A stretch of 64,000 nt of DNA. It comes from Rhododendron vialii (lineage: Eukaryota; Streptophyta; Magnoliopsida; Ericales; Ericaceae). The stretch is from the NCBI RefSeq assembly GCF_030253575.1, contig NC_080563.1:10497001-10561000 (forward strand), given 5' to 3'. Under the pieces are notes generated by a model, which searched no databases, was not told where the DNA came from, and was given only the letters and a program-made list of their open reading frames with translations. Both the position numbers and the translations under genes were made by a program. The stretch's first letter is position 1. Each line of letters begins with the position of its first letter. This document shows, piece by piece, positions 39,383 through 49,297 of the stretch.

Positions 39383-40672
39383 TTTCTCCGTCTCTCTCCC
39401 CCTCCCACCTTTTTTGGTCTCTTTGGTTACGTTCCTTTTCCGCTTTCCCTTTAACTTATTGGGTTTTGCCCCTGCAATGTTGTATAATTCTTGGAGTGTT
39501 GAGATCATAGCTGGTTTTCTTTTATTTCAGAGTTTTGGCAGCTGTTCAGCTCTTCTGTCGTTTTCGTCATTTATATTGATTTGTTGAGATCGGTTGGACA
39601 AAGTTTCCGGGTTGTATACTTTGCTGCACACATTTGACAGCTCAAAGGTTTCTCTTATGCAATGCATGGAATGAATAGTAGATCATGGGGAGCTTTGACG
39701 AATGAGTTGGTGCAATGCCATGAAATCAGCCAAATGCTGCGACAACCTTTTAGCGCCACCATATCTAGCAATTGCCAGAATGAAGAGGCTCAATTGTCTT
39801 GATAGATATCGTGACCTGAACCAATAACATGTGTAATCCAGTCCTACCTGGCCGTTAAGCTATATGCCCAGCGCACTATGGGCCGTGCGCTCATTCTCAA
39901 ATCATCCACAACCCCGTACCTGTTTGTTTGCACCGAGGTCAGGCTCTCAAGTTCTTCACCCTTGGCTGAGTAGAGCTCAATCTTTCTCGTGCAGCCAAAC
40001 CCATGTCTGATTTAACCCGCGACACTCCATACACGAGTGGATCCATATTCTACACTCATTTTTCTCTCCTATGTTCTCATGTATTCTTGCCCATTTAATT
40101 GTCTCAAACTCTTGGTATTTTAAAGTTTTCACGTAATCTATCTATCGACCAAAAATATTTGGCCAAGGAGTATAGAGAAGAATCGACATATCAGATTCCA
40201 TCTTTTTTATAAGGCAAGAAATATAATTTACTTTAATCTAAGGAATTAAGGATGACTTGATAAGATTGATGGAATTTGAAACTGATGCTTATTGCGTGAC
40301 AGCACGTGATGTCTATAGTCCACTTCATTCGAGAGGGTTTGATAACTTTGATTCCCCGTATTTCAGTCCAATTAACTCGACCCGAACCACATTAATGGTG
40401 GATATAGTAGTAAGGTTAAGTTTAGCGTTTTTTTTTTTTTTGGCCTTTTTCTTGTTTTATCCTTATTCAATTTTTTTTTTTTTTTTGGGACTTTATCTTG
40501 GATATTTCAAAACATATTTACATAAGAGTTTTTTTTTTTATCCCCTGAACTATGTACATTTTCTCTATTTAGTCCATAAACTAGCAATTTGATGATTTCA
40601 TCACTTTAACTATCATACCGTTACCTAATTAGTGCAATAGATAACGGAAATTAGAAATTTAGATGGAAAATA

Positions 40673-40944
40673 CTCCCTCCGTCCCTTTTTTTATGTCCAG
40701 TATTCCATTTTGGGTTGTCCCTTAATAAGTGTCCATTTTGTAAAGTTAGGAGGGTAAAAGTTGGTGTATTATTTATTTTGTCCCTGAAAGTAGATTTTAT
40801 TTTGAAAAGTTAGTGAGTAAAAGTGTAATGATGATAGGTAAGTAGGAAAAGTGGAGGAAAAAGTTGATGTGAAAGGTGTAATGATGATGTCTTTTTAATA
40901 AGTTGGAGTTACAAAACAGGACACTTATAAAGGGACGGAGAGAG
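40673..40944. mobile_element. Stowaway-like MITE inside the nested stack
   Basis: Starts CTCCCTCCGTCCCTTTTTTT and ends, inverted, CTCTCTCCGTCCCTTTATAA. TA flanks on both sides (40671-40672 and 40945-40946) fit mariner/Stowaway insertion. Length 272 bp. Confidence 0.85.
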
Positions 40945-40956
40945 TATCATGTAAGG

Positions 40957-41829
40957 CCCTGTTTGGACCCTAAAAGCAGATATTTGATTATGAGAGGCTT
41001 AGAGATAAAAATTAATTATGATCCTTTAGGATAAAATGATCAGAAAAATAAGATATTTGCACCGGTTCAAACAAATTAAAAATTGGAGAACTTAATTTTT
41101 TTACAAGGTTCATATATTAGAATCTTACGTGACATTTTATAGAGGCTAACACATACATTTTTTTTTTTTTTAAAAGACTGAATTCTTTATATAGAATCTA
41201 GACTGTTTCTATATTAAAAATGGTCTTGCTATTATCAGCCTAATGGGCTGACGATAAACACACTATAAGACAAGAAAAACACATATTTCTGTGTACTTTT
41301 TATACCCTTTAATACACATTCACACACTCACTATTGTCAGCCCATTGGGCTGATTTTAGAATTTTCCTATTAAAAATATGGTTAAAAATTAAGCGACCCA
41401 ATTTTCAATCAGTTTGAACCGATGCGAAGATATTTTTTTATCATTTTATGCTAAAAGGTTATAGTTAATTTTTTTTTCTAAAGCTCTCATAATCTAGTAT
41501 CTGTTCTAAAAGATCCCAAATAAAAAGCATATATTTAATTATGATAGCCTTAGAGATAAAAATTAATCATGAGTCTTTAGAATAATATGATCAGAAAAAT
41601 AATATCTTTGCACCGTTTCAAACGGATTGAAAACTCGAGCACTTAATTTTTTTAGAAGGTATATATACTAAAAAATATGATTAAAAAATTAAGCACTCCA
41701 ATTTTCAATCTGTTGAAACCAATGCAAATGTCTTATTTTTCTGAGATTTTATCTTAAAGTGTCATAATTAACTTTTATCTCGAACACTCTCATAATCAAG
41801 TATCTGCTCTACAGAATTCCAAACAGGTT
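40957..41829. mobile_element. pair of related fold-back elements, possibly a head-to-tail dimer
   Basis: Four related arms alternate in orientation: about 40970-41100, 41385-41518 (inverted), 41521-41650 and 41690-41825 (inverted). Shared blocks include TTAGAGATAAAAATTAAT, ATGATCAGAAAAATAA and TTTGCACCG, or their complements. The outermost ends are CCCTGTTTGG and CCAAACAGG, so the whole may be one mobile unit. Confidence 0.7.
41231..41356. mobile_element. small inverted-repeat element nested in the first fold-back
   Basis: TTATCAGCCTAATGGGCTGAC on the left pairs with TGTCAGCCCATTGGGCTGAT on the right around about 75 bp. It lies between the arms of the first fold-back element and was probably the latest arrival. 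Confidence 0.6.
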
Positions 41830-42208
41830 TTACATGATATTTTCGGTCCAAATTTCCAACTTCTATTATCTATTTGACTAAATATGTAACGGTATGATAG
41901 TTGAGAGTATGATATTGTTAAATTGATAGTTTAAGGATTAAGTAGAGAAAATGTGCAAAGTTTGAGAGATAAAAAGAAAAAAAAAACTCTTTAGGTAAAA
42001 GTAATACTATTTTTTTTTTACTTTTCCGATTCGTCTTGTCATTTTGCCTTTGACAAAACGAATCAATAGTCTATAAAATTTAGGTGCTAAACAAACAAAA
42101 TATGAAAAAAATTTAAATAAATACAAACAAGAAAATTTCCAAAAATCCAAAAAAAAAAAATCTCCTAGCCTGTCAGTGTCAAGTCGATAGCACCTCCTCA
42201 GTGCAAGG

Positions 42209-45200
42209 GTGGGGACAGGAAAATATCGTCCGTCGTTGCGGGCTTCTGATTTCTCTCTCTCTGTCTCTCTCTCTCCTAATTATCCAAGCGAACCAAAGGT
42301 GAGCTTCGATCCTCTTCCTATTCCGAAAATTTATGGGGAAAACTTGTACATATACGCTAATACATATGCATACTGTAGCTATGGCTCAATAAATTCTAGG
42401 TTTTGGTTCGAAAACATCTCGAAATTTCAGTGATCATACTTTACTACTGGCGAATCTCCTGATTCTCCTCGTGTTACATGAACATCTGGAGTAATTATTG
42501 CTTGATTTATCGTAATTCGTTCATTTATTCGTTTACGAAAACTAAACTTCTTGTAATCTATTGGAGTATTTTTGCTAAGGATGTAACTGCATATTGGGAG
42601 CAGGAAACAGAGATCTTTACTGCACCCTTTAAGAAAAGGATGCTGGGGCCGGAAATTTTTCCTACTTGTTTATTAGGCTGTGTTTGGGTTAAGAACTTTG
42701 TTGAGGAAAGGGGGAAAAAATATTATCAAAAAAGCTAAATTTTATTTCCTATCATTTTTTCTTTTCCTTCCATTAGTGCCTCCAGTAATGTGTGATTCAA
42801 ATACAACTTTCAAGTTTGAGATTTCGTTTCTTTACTTTTGGAATTTTTGTTTAGGTAGATGTCATACTCAAGACAAGGAAGGTGAGTATCCTTCAAAACT
42901 CAAAAAGAGTTTTATAAGTGCAACATAATTGTCAGTTGTGAATCACTAGCTTTTTCTTATGGTTCTAGGTCTGGTTCACCACCCGACTCTAGGTCACCTA
43001 CTGGGGACCGTAGATCCAGATCATTGTCAAGGTCTAGGAGGAATCGATCCAGGTAAAGTTCATAAATGTCGTAGTTTTGCATTATGGTGAGGAGAAAATA
43101 AGCACCACGTACAAATCAAAAGGTGCAGGATTGATATTGATTCTAAAAGCAAACTAAGCATTTGAAGAAGTTCCACTAAGCTAGGTTATTTCTGCATAAA
43201 GGAAAGTACTATCCTGGTTGGCGTACACATCTGGAAGGTTAAAAAAAAAAGACTTGCGCAAAAAAGGTTTGAATACCCGGTTTCGCGTCTCAAGTGCGCA
43301 TGCAGATGGAGTAGTGCCCAATATGTATTCGACTAAAACATGTTTTTTGAAGTATCCATGCTTCATATATTATGACACATGCATATTTGTTACAACGGTG
43401 ATTGTTTTTGTTGGACATTTGTTCCATGTGACAGTTAATTTCTAATTTCTCCAGGAGTAATGATTCTGATGCTATTGCTAATCCTGGAAATAACCTGTAC
43501 GTAACTGGTTTATCTACGAGGGTTACAACCAGTGCACTTGAGAAGTATTTTAACAATGAAGGAAAGGTATCAGCCTCTTAAATATTGTTTCTAGATCTTT
43601 ATAGCGTACGGATTTTTCTTTTATGAGACCTAAAAGATGTCCAGTAAACTTGTGACGAGCTAACCCTAATGCTTAAATCAGTCAGTAAAGAGCCAAACAG
43701 CCCAGACCTAAGGAAGTGGATGTCCAGTAAACTTGTGATGAGCTAACGCTATTTTGAATGCCCATGGTAATGGTTGGAAGAAATTCATGTGAAAATGAAT
43801 GGACCTTCCATCCATTGACTGTCAGTTATATGAGTGTCCAAGCTTACATCCAGTATATCTCATTGGCATTTTGCTCTCATTTATAGCAGTCAATATCTAA
43901 ACTATTTTGATAGCAATAGCATGAAACCTGCAGATTGTATCAATGGTCACTTGACTCACTTTAGGTCTTGCATTCTGTTTAACCATATTCAGACTAAGTG
44001 AGCATATTCAATACCATGTCAGATCACTTGCTGATACCTTTTCGTTTGCAGGTCGCTGATTGCCATCTGGTTACAGATCCTCGCACCAAAGAATCTCGTG
44101 GGTTTGCTTTCGTTACCATGGAAACAAACGAGGATGCTAACCGCTGTATCAAGTATCTAAATCGTTCTGTGCTTGAAGGTCGATTAATTACTGTGGATAA
44201 GGTATTGTTTTTCTCTTAACAAGTACAAATAAACACTATATTGGGGGCCTAAAATTTTTAAGGTTACCATTTGTATTTTTCCTCGTCTTCAGAACGTTGC
44301 CTGATAAATCTTGGCAGCAGGTCTGGTATGTGTAGCGCCACCGATTCACACTTTAAGCTCCACGGTCTAAACAGTGAATGTACACCGTTACGCTATGAGC
44401 TCTGCATCGACACCTCATCGATCCAAGTTCGACTATTTTGCTGAGGGTTGTATGGACTATGGCCTTATTACTTTCTCTGTCCTCCTCCATATTATTTTTC
44501 TTATTTTTGGTTATATTCTGGAATAACATTAGAGCCATGCAGATAAGTTTTATTTCGTCAGTCCTAGTGCTCTTTCATATTCTCTGCCTATTCCTTTAAA
44601 GGTGGGTGCCTTGGGGAAAGAAAAAGGATAATAAAATAGGAGAGATGATAAGGAAAGAGGAAGCACAGGACCACACATCAAGTAAAAAGTGGTTGGACGA
44701 AACTATTTGACTTGGATATTCTTGTTACAGTATCAACATGGTTGTTCTACTTATGGTTTGGGAATCCTCAAGAAGAACAACTCTTGTTGCAATAGTAATT
44801 TGGATGACGACTTTTGTTAGATGGAAGAGAATAATCCTTGAAGTTGTTAGACCCTAGCCATGTGGATCATCTTATTGGAACATGTTAACTTCTTAGAATT
44901 CTTAAATGTTAAAATTTTCTTTTATCAGTTGGTGCGTGGGCTTTGTCATTCTTTCTGAATAGAATTGTCTTGCAGGCCAAAAGGAAGCGTGGGAGGACAC
45001 CAACTCCTGGAAGGTACCATGGTCTAAGAGAGCGAGAAAGAGGAGGTACATATACTGTTCAAGAATTTATGTGATTCATGTGAAAGCTATTTTTATTAAA
45101 ACCAATTCATATCAGCTTAACTTGCCCAAAAGACTCAATGGATCTACGGCCATTATTATGTTCAAACGTACCAGCCTCAAAATGCCTGTTCATAAAGGCT

Positions 45201-45988
45201 GTGACTGGATCACAGAGTTGGGAAGGGATTTGCCAAGGGAAATGGGAATTAATAGGGAAACCTTTTGCTTCTTTTCATTTCCCTCAAGAAATCTCTTCAC
45301 AAAACCATGATGCAAAACCCATCCTAAATGTTTGTTTGGGCCTAGACCCTGCTTCAAATCTGACTTCCATCATTTAGACCATTACTCTATCATGTCATCC
45401 CTGGGGGTTAGTCATAAACTCTGCCTAATAACCTTGGTTGGATCCATTTTAGAAGCCATCGGATTGGATCTGAAGTGAACAAAGTAAGCTATTGTTCCAA
45501 TATGAGGGACAATTAGAAGGAAGTATATGCATTACTATGATTCAAGGCAACTTTCTCCTCATCCCCAAAGCGGTCATTGTTTACTTGGTGGTCTACTAAA
45601 TCGCTACTTGGTTGACTTTTCCGATGGATTAGAAATCTAACTGATTACTGATTACTACTATTTAGCAAGAACCAATGATACTATATTTTTGCAGCATAAA
45701 CTGATCTGCTAAGGCAATCTCTAGTTGTTTCATTCAAATTTATCAGTGATTACATTTGTGACATGAATTCACTCTTTTGTCCACTTTTATCTGTTATCTT
45801 TATGTTCTTATGCAGGACGCGACCAGAGGCAGTCACGTGGTTATTCTCCTCGCCGACGGAATGAGAGAGATCGCAGAGGAAGATCGCGCTCCCCCAATGA
45901 TAGGAGGTTCGATGTTTCCTCCGACTCTTATAGGAAGCACAGGGAACGTTCCTTGTCAGCTGGTGGTAGTGGCCATAGGAGAGCATAA
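42209..45988 (+). CDS. SR45a: Tra2/SR45a-like serine/arginine-rich splicing factor
   Basis: Coding exons: 42859-42881 (start ATG), 42969-43052, 43455-43566, 44052-44201, 44976-45045, 45816-45988; product 203 aa. A non-coding first exon ends at 42298 (AACCAAAG, then GTGAGC). An acceptor at 42854 makes the start-codon exon only 27 nt. Residues 8-36 are Arg/Ser dipeptide-rich. The single RRM covers about 48-125, with RNP2 LYVTGL (50-55) and RNP1 RGFAFVTM (89-96). AKRKRGRTPTPGRYHGLRER follows and a second RS region closes the protein. RS-RRM-RS is the layout of Tra2-type nuclear splicing regulators, which bind exonic enhancers and recruit U1-70K/U2AF partners. Length fits the shorter paralogue At4g35785 more than the longer SR45a (At1g07350), from memory. 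The TAA at 45986 follows SGHRRA; a longer RS tail is absent. Confidence 0.9.
44293..44325 (+). other. candidate poison cassette exon in the SR45a-like gene
   Basis: Inside the 774-bp intron 44202-44975, a good acceptor (TTTTTCCTCGTCTTCAG) is followed by 33 bases and a good donor (CTG, then GTATGTG). Spliced in phase 0 after VDK, it reads N-V-A-stop, with TGA at 44302-44304. Inclusion would truncate the protein after the RRM and probably trigger nonsense-mediated decay. This is inference from signals only. Confidence 0.45.
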
Positions 45989-46384
45989 TTACAAGTCAAT
46001 CGCAAAGTCTCATCACACCAATGGAAACCGTTATTCTCGGCTCGTGATGGTGGCTGCCTGCAACCGACGTCTGTTAGGTTGCGAGTCCAGTTGCCCGTTT
46101 GTGTGTGTACTTGTTCATTAACTTGACTTTGAAATCGACTTTTTTTTTTGGGTTTAATTGTGGAATAATCGTTTCGTTGTGATATACCTTTACAAACTGA
46201 TACTCTTATTCGATGCCTTTATCTTGGTTTTGAGTTTTACTGTATTTGTGTGTGGCTTGGGTTCAATACTCTTTAGTTGTAGAGTTCTCCTTTTTCTTTT
46301 TTGGGCTTGACCGTTATGTTAGGTGAGTTATTCGTGTAACTAGCGAGTACCTCTATATTCACGAAATTTAATTGCTTAATAGCA

Positions 46385-47400
46385 TCCGCATCAGCCTCAG
46401 TAGATTTTGGACTATCTTAAAAAGTTACTTTTCTATTTTAATCAGTCACTTTTTAAAAAATACACTGAATCAGACTCTCTACTCTAACTCTTATACTTAA
46501 ACTTTTCAATTTAAATGTAATATTTTCTTACCGGATCTATTTTAAGGGCCATATCTGTAGCCTTTACATTCCAATGGTCATATTTCATAATGGCTATGAG
46601 GTTGTTCCAGTTTCTCTTAAAGTTCTTTTTTTTTTTTTTTTTTTTTTTTAAAGTAGGCTTGTTCCAGATCTCGGCAGCTTTCTTTTTTTCAAAAATGTTC
46701 TAAGTGAAAAGACAATACAGAAGAGGGAGGGTGTCTGGGGAAGTTGAATTGATAAAAGGGGCATTATGGTCATTACGACAATGATCTTTTTAAAAAAGAA
46801 CTTTTTAAGGGAAAAGTGGAATGTATCTTTTTTTTTGTTACCGTTCATTACTGAAAAAAAAAACTTTGGGAAACAAAAACAAATCTGGAACGGCGCCTAT
46901 ATTTTAATGGTCAAAATTTTGTTACGGTCATATTTGTAACGGTTATATTCCAATGGTCATATTTGTGATGGCTCATACCTGTAACGGTTATATTCCAATG
47001 GTCATATTTGCGATGGCTATATTCTCTAGTCTTACATATATAAGATCATTTATTGTTTAACTTTGATCTACCACGACCTAAACTTCCTTTCATTTTATCT
47101 TCTGTTTTCAAAATACGGAACTTGTGCATCTAGACAATGTAATGGTTCTTTACAATTCCGATTCCAATAATGGGTTTGATATTATTGCAAAAGCTGCTAT
47201 GGAAGCAGGACAATTGGAAGCTGAGAGTTCATCAAGAAACAACCGAGATCTAATCAATGCCGCACTTTTATTCGATTTTGATTCCAAAGATGAGTTTGAT
47301 ATTTTGGCCGGCCGAGTTCATCCATCTCTGTTGTCACTTTTATTTTCCTCTGCACAAATTCTTATACAGGATTGACGTGTGAAATAAGTGGTCTGGTATG
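46385..47400 (+). mobile_element. PIF/Harbinger-like element fragment
   Basis: The left end (GCATCCGCATCAGCCTCAGTAG and an AT-rich stretch) and a block of repeated TAACGGTTATATTCCAATGG units near 46906-47030 are typical of plant PIF/Harbinger elements. A short frame at 47124-47375 (YNSDSNNGFDIIAKAAMEAG) recalls the acidic start of the associated nuclease/Myb-like proteins. The rest of the coding region and the right end are absent or unrecognisable. Confidence 0.4.
46906..47030. repeat. tandem ~57-bp units with TAACGGTTATATTCCAATGG
   Basis: Two full and one partial copies, each ending in CATATTTGNGATGGC. They belong to the PIF/Harbinger-like fragment. Confidence 0.8.
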
Positions 47401-48596
47401 GGCAGTGGGCACACTAGAAAATCTTACCAATTGGAGGGATGTGTGTCCTTCCCTTTCAGTTATTACAGGCACAATCTACTTTTTGATCAGCTGTACCAAC
47501 CAAAGAAAGCTCCCAATCCAAAACTTTGATCTGGGTCTGTGCTGTGCAGGGATTGTGGGCCCGTCCGGGGCCCGGAGATGTTATCAAGTGGTTCAATCTT
47601 TTAAGCTTGTCGAGTAGGTCATCAAGGTAAAAATTCAAATTGACGGGATACCAAATGTTATAATTCAGATCAACTGAATAACGGTAAGTACATGCTCAGA
47701 ACATATTTATCTTATTACATTGTTTTCTCAAATCTCATTTTACCTGTCGAGATTTTGCAACATGTATTAATGTATGTGGTCCGATTCCAGACCTTCACGA
47801 CGAGCTTAAGCAAGTGAACTTCCCGATTCCATCACCAGACCCGAGACAAACTCAAAATTGCCGCTCAACACGGGTTCTGTTCGCAAGCACACAACACATT
47901 CCCCCATATCAAAGCCCGGCAGTATCACAGTCATTTCTCTGTCATTCTTCTTGGTCAAGGATTCCATTAAGTTTAAGAAAATCCTATCCTTGGTTCATTA
48001 AGACATACCACATCAATTTAACTTCCCCTCTTTTACTAATTGAGGCTTCAAACGAGATGACCATTGTCTAGACAGTTATATACCAGCAGGATAAAAGATA
48101 TGCCTACGTCGTTTCTGCAAAAACAGGTTAGCTCAATAACGATACAACCCAGATCAAAAAAAGAAAAAAAATTGATGCAACCGAAAAGCTTAACAGCCAT
48201 CCATAACCAAGTGAGAAATGTGAAACCAGAAAGTATTGACTAAACTGGCATATGTAAAATGTGTCCAAAGTACTAAAACACGTGAAACAGAAGGGCATAT
48301 GAACATCACCAGAATTCCCTGCATTCACAAGGATACAATGGTAGCACGAGCTTTCACCAAACTTTCAAACATTGCAAGAGATCCAGTTGTTCAGCCACGA
48401 AAAAAGAAAAGTAAAAGAAAACCTACTTCCCAGTCGAGAATACTACTATTTTACATTAAAGTGAATGAACCATGCACATTCAAGTTTTTTCATTGTTTCT
48501 CATCAACAGCTTACCTGGTCTCAATGTCCAACAGTCCATATAAAATCCCTGAATTTCTATTGACAAATCACTTTCACTTTTTATGAGTATAGACCA

Positions 48597-48881
48597 TATT
48601 AGATTGTTAACCACCAACTCATCCTAAAGCTTAAGCTGTTAGAAAGAATGACAACTTTATTACATATACCCTCAACATGCCCCCTCACGTGTAGCCAAAC
48701 TCTCCTCCATAAGCGGGCTAAATACATTTAAATATTTTAACATTAGGTAGGCAGTGAGGTTCGAACACATGATCTGGATCTATTGCCTACTCTGCTACCA
48801 TATTAGATTATTAACCACCAACTCATCTAAACGCTTAAGCTGTTAAAGAGAGGGACAATTTTATTACTTATACCTTCAACA
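48597..48881 (-). mobile_element. complete TRIM-type miniature LTR retrotransposon
   Basis: Two direct 81-bp repeats lie at 48597-48677 and 48801-48881, each starting TGTTGA on the minus strand. Between them, on the minus strand, TGGTAGCAGAG (primer-binding site type) comes directly after the first repeat and ACGTGAGGGGGCA (polypurine tract) directly before the second. Flanks GACCA and GACCT are a 5-bp target duplication with one mismatch. The whole element is 285 bp and codes for nothing, so it relies on an autonomous partner. Confidence 0.88.
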
Positions 48882-49297
48882 GACCTAAAGAACAAAGGCA
48901 ACATTCTTAGGAAAACAACAATGAAGCACAACATCTCCCGTGTAGAATATGGAAAACATTAGAAAATGAAGCCAGTGCGATTTATCCAACATCATTCAAA
49001 TAGAAGGGGAAGAGTAACTACAGCACATTAACACGGCCATGTGAAATTCAAAGCAACATACTGTCAGAGAGGGAGTGCATGAAAATAATGTGAGATCAGC
49101 TAAGTACAAAAGACAAGGCACAATGTGATTTCAGATAACTATACAGAAAGTAGAGAAAATTGAAATGGAAGAGCAACTCACTGAGATTAAAAAATGGTAT
49201 GGACAAAGTTCTCTTTGAAATGCTTGAAAAGTTTTATTCTGAGCCTTAGTATAAAATCTGATGTAAACTCTGTTTACAAGAAAGAAAGATGTAGAAT

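Larger units (their letters stand above)
40524..41992. mobile_element. outer inverted repeat of a nested MITE stack
   Basis: The left arm (about 40524-40672) and right arm (about 41838-41992) are inverted copies. Both contain ACTATCATACCGTTAC in the matching orientation after inversion, a CATTTTCTCTA block and a run of T (or A) next to AAGAG. Everything between is made of other elements, so the outer element was present first. Ends and target duplication could not be fixed. Confidence 0.75.
39383..42208. other. beta-adaptin 3' flank and intergenic region
   Basis: The first 200-300 bases are probably the beta-adaptin 3'UTR. No gene follows until the splicing-factor gene at 42.2 kb. The second half is occupied by nested inverted-repeat elements, listed separately. 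Confidence 0.6.
45989..48596. other. 3' flank of the splicing factor and intergenic DNA
   Basis: The first 200-300 bases are probably 3'UTR. The rest holds a PIF/Harbinger-like fragment and no gene that I can recognise. Confidence 0.5.

Noticed and set aside
45777-46121. Alternative 114-aa frame over the last SR45a-like exon
   Set aside because: It lacks Arg/Ser repeats; the frame ending SGHRRA is continuous with the RRM and RS regions.
47124-47375. 83-aa frame as an independent gene
   Set aside because: It resembles only the start of a transposon-associated protein and stops early, so I treat it as part of the PIF/Harbinger-like fragment.
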